DNA of 6,712 nucleotides from Bacillota bacterium (GTDB taxonomy: Bacteria; Bacillota; Clostridia; Acetivibrionales; DTU013). The notes beneath the pieces are model-generated. The model saw nothing but the letters and a program-made list of their open reading frames with translations, searched no databases and was not told where the DNA came from. This document shows positions 5,650 to 6,712 of this stretch, in pieces. The stretch covers positions 1 through 6,712 of the forward strand of contig JAEZJL010000434.1 in the NCBI GenBank assembly GCA_023415815.1, written 5' to 3'. A program made the translations under genes and the position numbers. The stretch's first letter is position 1; every line of letters begins with the position of its first letter.

Positions 5650-6712
5650 TTACAGGGCCTTCCGCATGCACACGCTGTTCGGATTTCCCGCATAAGGCCC
5701 GTAATTTGGGATTGTTTCGTACCCGGCGCTTTTATAGAGCTTGATGGCTTCATGCTGTTTTATCCCGGTTTCCAGCAGGGCATATCCATATCCCTTGCGT
5801 CTTGCCGATTCCTCCAGCTCACGGACAATAAGCCTTGCCAGTCCCTGCCTCCTCTGCTCCTTTGCGACAAATATACGCTTCAGCTCTACGGCTTCGGCAT
5901 TATATTCCTTGAAGGCGCCGCACGCGGCAGGGACATTGTCTTTATAGACAATTACCACGTCGTTTATGAGGTCGGTCTTATTGTATTTTTCATACTGCTT
6001 CTGCAAGGCCCCATACCTCCCGGAGAGGTCGTCGTCCAGCAGCTTTATCAGCTCTGCAAAATCCTCGTTGCCGCCGTCTGTCCTTACGATCCTCAAGTCA
6101 GCTTGATTATCCTCCATTTTCAAATCCTCCGTGGAAAGCAGCGGCCCAATGCTCCTGATGAAGAACTCCCTGAAGCCCCTTGTCAGGCCCTCTTCAAGAG
6201 CAAAATCCTTTCCCGAATCCTTATCCATATAATACTTTCCGGTTTTAAGCTCAAGTGAAATGGAGTCCAGCGGAAATCCTTCGATGCGCCCGGGGTGTAT
6301 CTCCGAAGTAATGAGAAAGGGAGGCGATGATATGTCGTCCCCGTCATATTCAAAAATATTGTCCTCGTCCAGCACCAGGCAGATTGCATTTTTATACCTG
6401 GCTTCAGCCTTTCCCCCCAGCTCCAGGGCAAGTCCGGCATAATAATCTATCATTTCCTCGTCGCTCAATACCTTCCCCTGGACTCTCCTTACATGAGCCC
6501 CAGGCTGGCTTTCGTCTGCTATCCCGGCAATATATAGTCCGGAATCACACGAAAAGGTCGGCATATTTACGGCTCCGTAATATGCCAGCGCCTTGATTCT
6601 TGCATTTTCCAGGGGGTTGTCCCCGCTTTCGTCAATGTGCCCTGTTTCCAGCTGCATGTCCCTTAAGCCTGTGACCTCAAGCCCCAGGCCTTCGAGCATC
6701 ACCCTCATATGC
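5650..6712 (-). CDS. RdgB/HAM1-like nucleoside triphosphate pyrophosphatase fused to a GNAT acetyltransferase (5' end outside window)
   Basis: The frame is open to the window edge. The first ATG inside (6708) is probably not the start, because the family's N-terminal strand and TGN..K nucleotide loop should precede it by roughly 10-15 residues. Numbering from that Met, residues 1-195 match a divergent HAM1 domain: GLGLEVTGLRD, 'DESGDNPLENARIKALAYY' (26-44), FSCDSGLYI with the probable catalytic Asp55, and IEGFPLDSIS before 'GFREFFIRS'. Such enzymes hydrolyse ITP, XTP or dITP to monophosphates and pyrophosphate, cleaning the nucleotide pool. Residues 198-352 are a GNAT domain: ELKRIFVAKEQRRQGLARLI carries the acetyl-CoA loop (Arg286-Ala291), then 'ALLETGIKQHEAIKLYKSAGY' and a C-terminal N-Y-G-PY-G-N-S-VCM strand. 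The acetyl acceptor is unknown. The domains meet at residue 198, a Met with a good ribosome binding site. The gene converges on the oxidoreductase. Confidence 0.9.
   Translation of the reverse strand, partial: HMRVMLEGLGLEVTGLRDMQLETGHIDESGDNPLENARIKALAYYGAVNMPTFSCDSGLYIAGIADESQPGAHVRRVQGKVLSDEEMIDYYAGLALELGGKAEARYKNAICLVLDEDNIFEYDGDDISSPPFLITSEIHPGRIEGFPLDSISLELKTGKYYMDKDSGKDFALEEGLTRGFREFFIRSIGPLLSTEDLKMEDNQADLRIVRTDGGNEDFAELIKLLDDDLSGRYGALQKQYEKYNKTDLINDVVIVYKDNVPAACGAFKEYNAEAVELKRIFVAKEQRRQGLARLIVRELEESARRKGYGYALLETGIKQHEAIKLYKSAGYETIPNYGPYAGNPNSVCMRKAL
6115..6130 (-). promoter_or_regulatory. Internal ribosome binding site and ATG at the HAM1/GNAT junction
   Basis: On the minus strand GGAGG (6126-6130) lies 8 nt before an in-frame ATG (6115-6117). 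Starting here would give a 155-residue protein, the normal size of a complete single-domain GNAT acetyltransferase. This suggests a second translation product from the same message, or the relic start of a once-separate gene. Confidence 0.6.

Noticed and set aside
5752..6258. Plus-strand 168-codon frame
   Set aside because: Antisense to the HAM1-GNAT gene and without a recognisable motif.

Overview
The window looks like low-to-mid GC Firmicutes DNA, most likely from an anaerobic member of the Clostridia. The evidence is strong purine-rich Shine-Dalgarno sequences, sigma-A promoters with TTGACA/TATAAT-like boxes, a flavodoxin-ferredoxin fusion protein, PadR and WYL-type regulators, and a clostridial-type group II intron reverse transcriptase remnant. 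No rRNA, tRNA or CRISPR array is visible.

Left edge (1-900), a probable accessory or mobile-element margin: the 3' end of a plus-strand gene resembling the C-terminal part of M56/BlaR1-like sensor metallopeptidases, a strong rho-independent terminator, about 120 bp without a convincing gene, then a minus-strand fragment of a group II intron reverse transcriptase. The fragment is broken by a frameshift and lacks the catalytic half.

Middle (946-3481), minus strand: an autoregulated-looking operon reads PadR regulator > flavodoxin/2x[4Fe-4S] ferredoxin (EFR1-like) > small integral membrane protein. The first two genes overlap by 14 bp and the last two share an ATGA stop/start. A perfect 13-bp inverted repeat lies on the -10 region of the padR promoter. 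Directly downstream, with no visible terminator between, is a separate four-helix membrane protein gene (DUF1772-like) with its own consensus promoter and a double-dyad operator at its start site. The regulator expected to bind that operator is not in the window.

Right-middle (3554-5569): a WYL-domain HTH regulator (minus) and a Gfo/Idh/MocA-type oxidoreductase (plus) are divergently transcribed from a 117-bp spacer. A perfect 16-bp palindrome there covers the -35 region of both promoters, so the WYL protein probably controls itself and the oxidoreductase. The oxidoreductase has ETP where the family usually has EKP.

Right edge (5650-6712), minus strand: a bifunctional-looking ORF joins a RdgB/HAM1-like non-canonical purine NTP pyrophosphatase domain to a GNAT acetyltransferase domain. 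Its 5' end lies beyond the window. A good internal ribosome binding site and ATG sit exactly at the domain junction, so a free acetyltransferase may also be made.

Overall this is a chain of small, locally regulated modules beside a mobile-element scar. The main points of interest are the three clear operators, the HAM1-GNAT fusion with internal start, and the EFR1-like redox/membrane operon. I see no definite new defence or mobile system.
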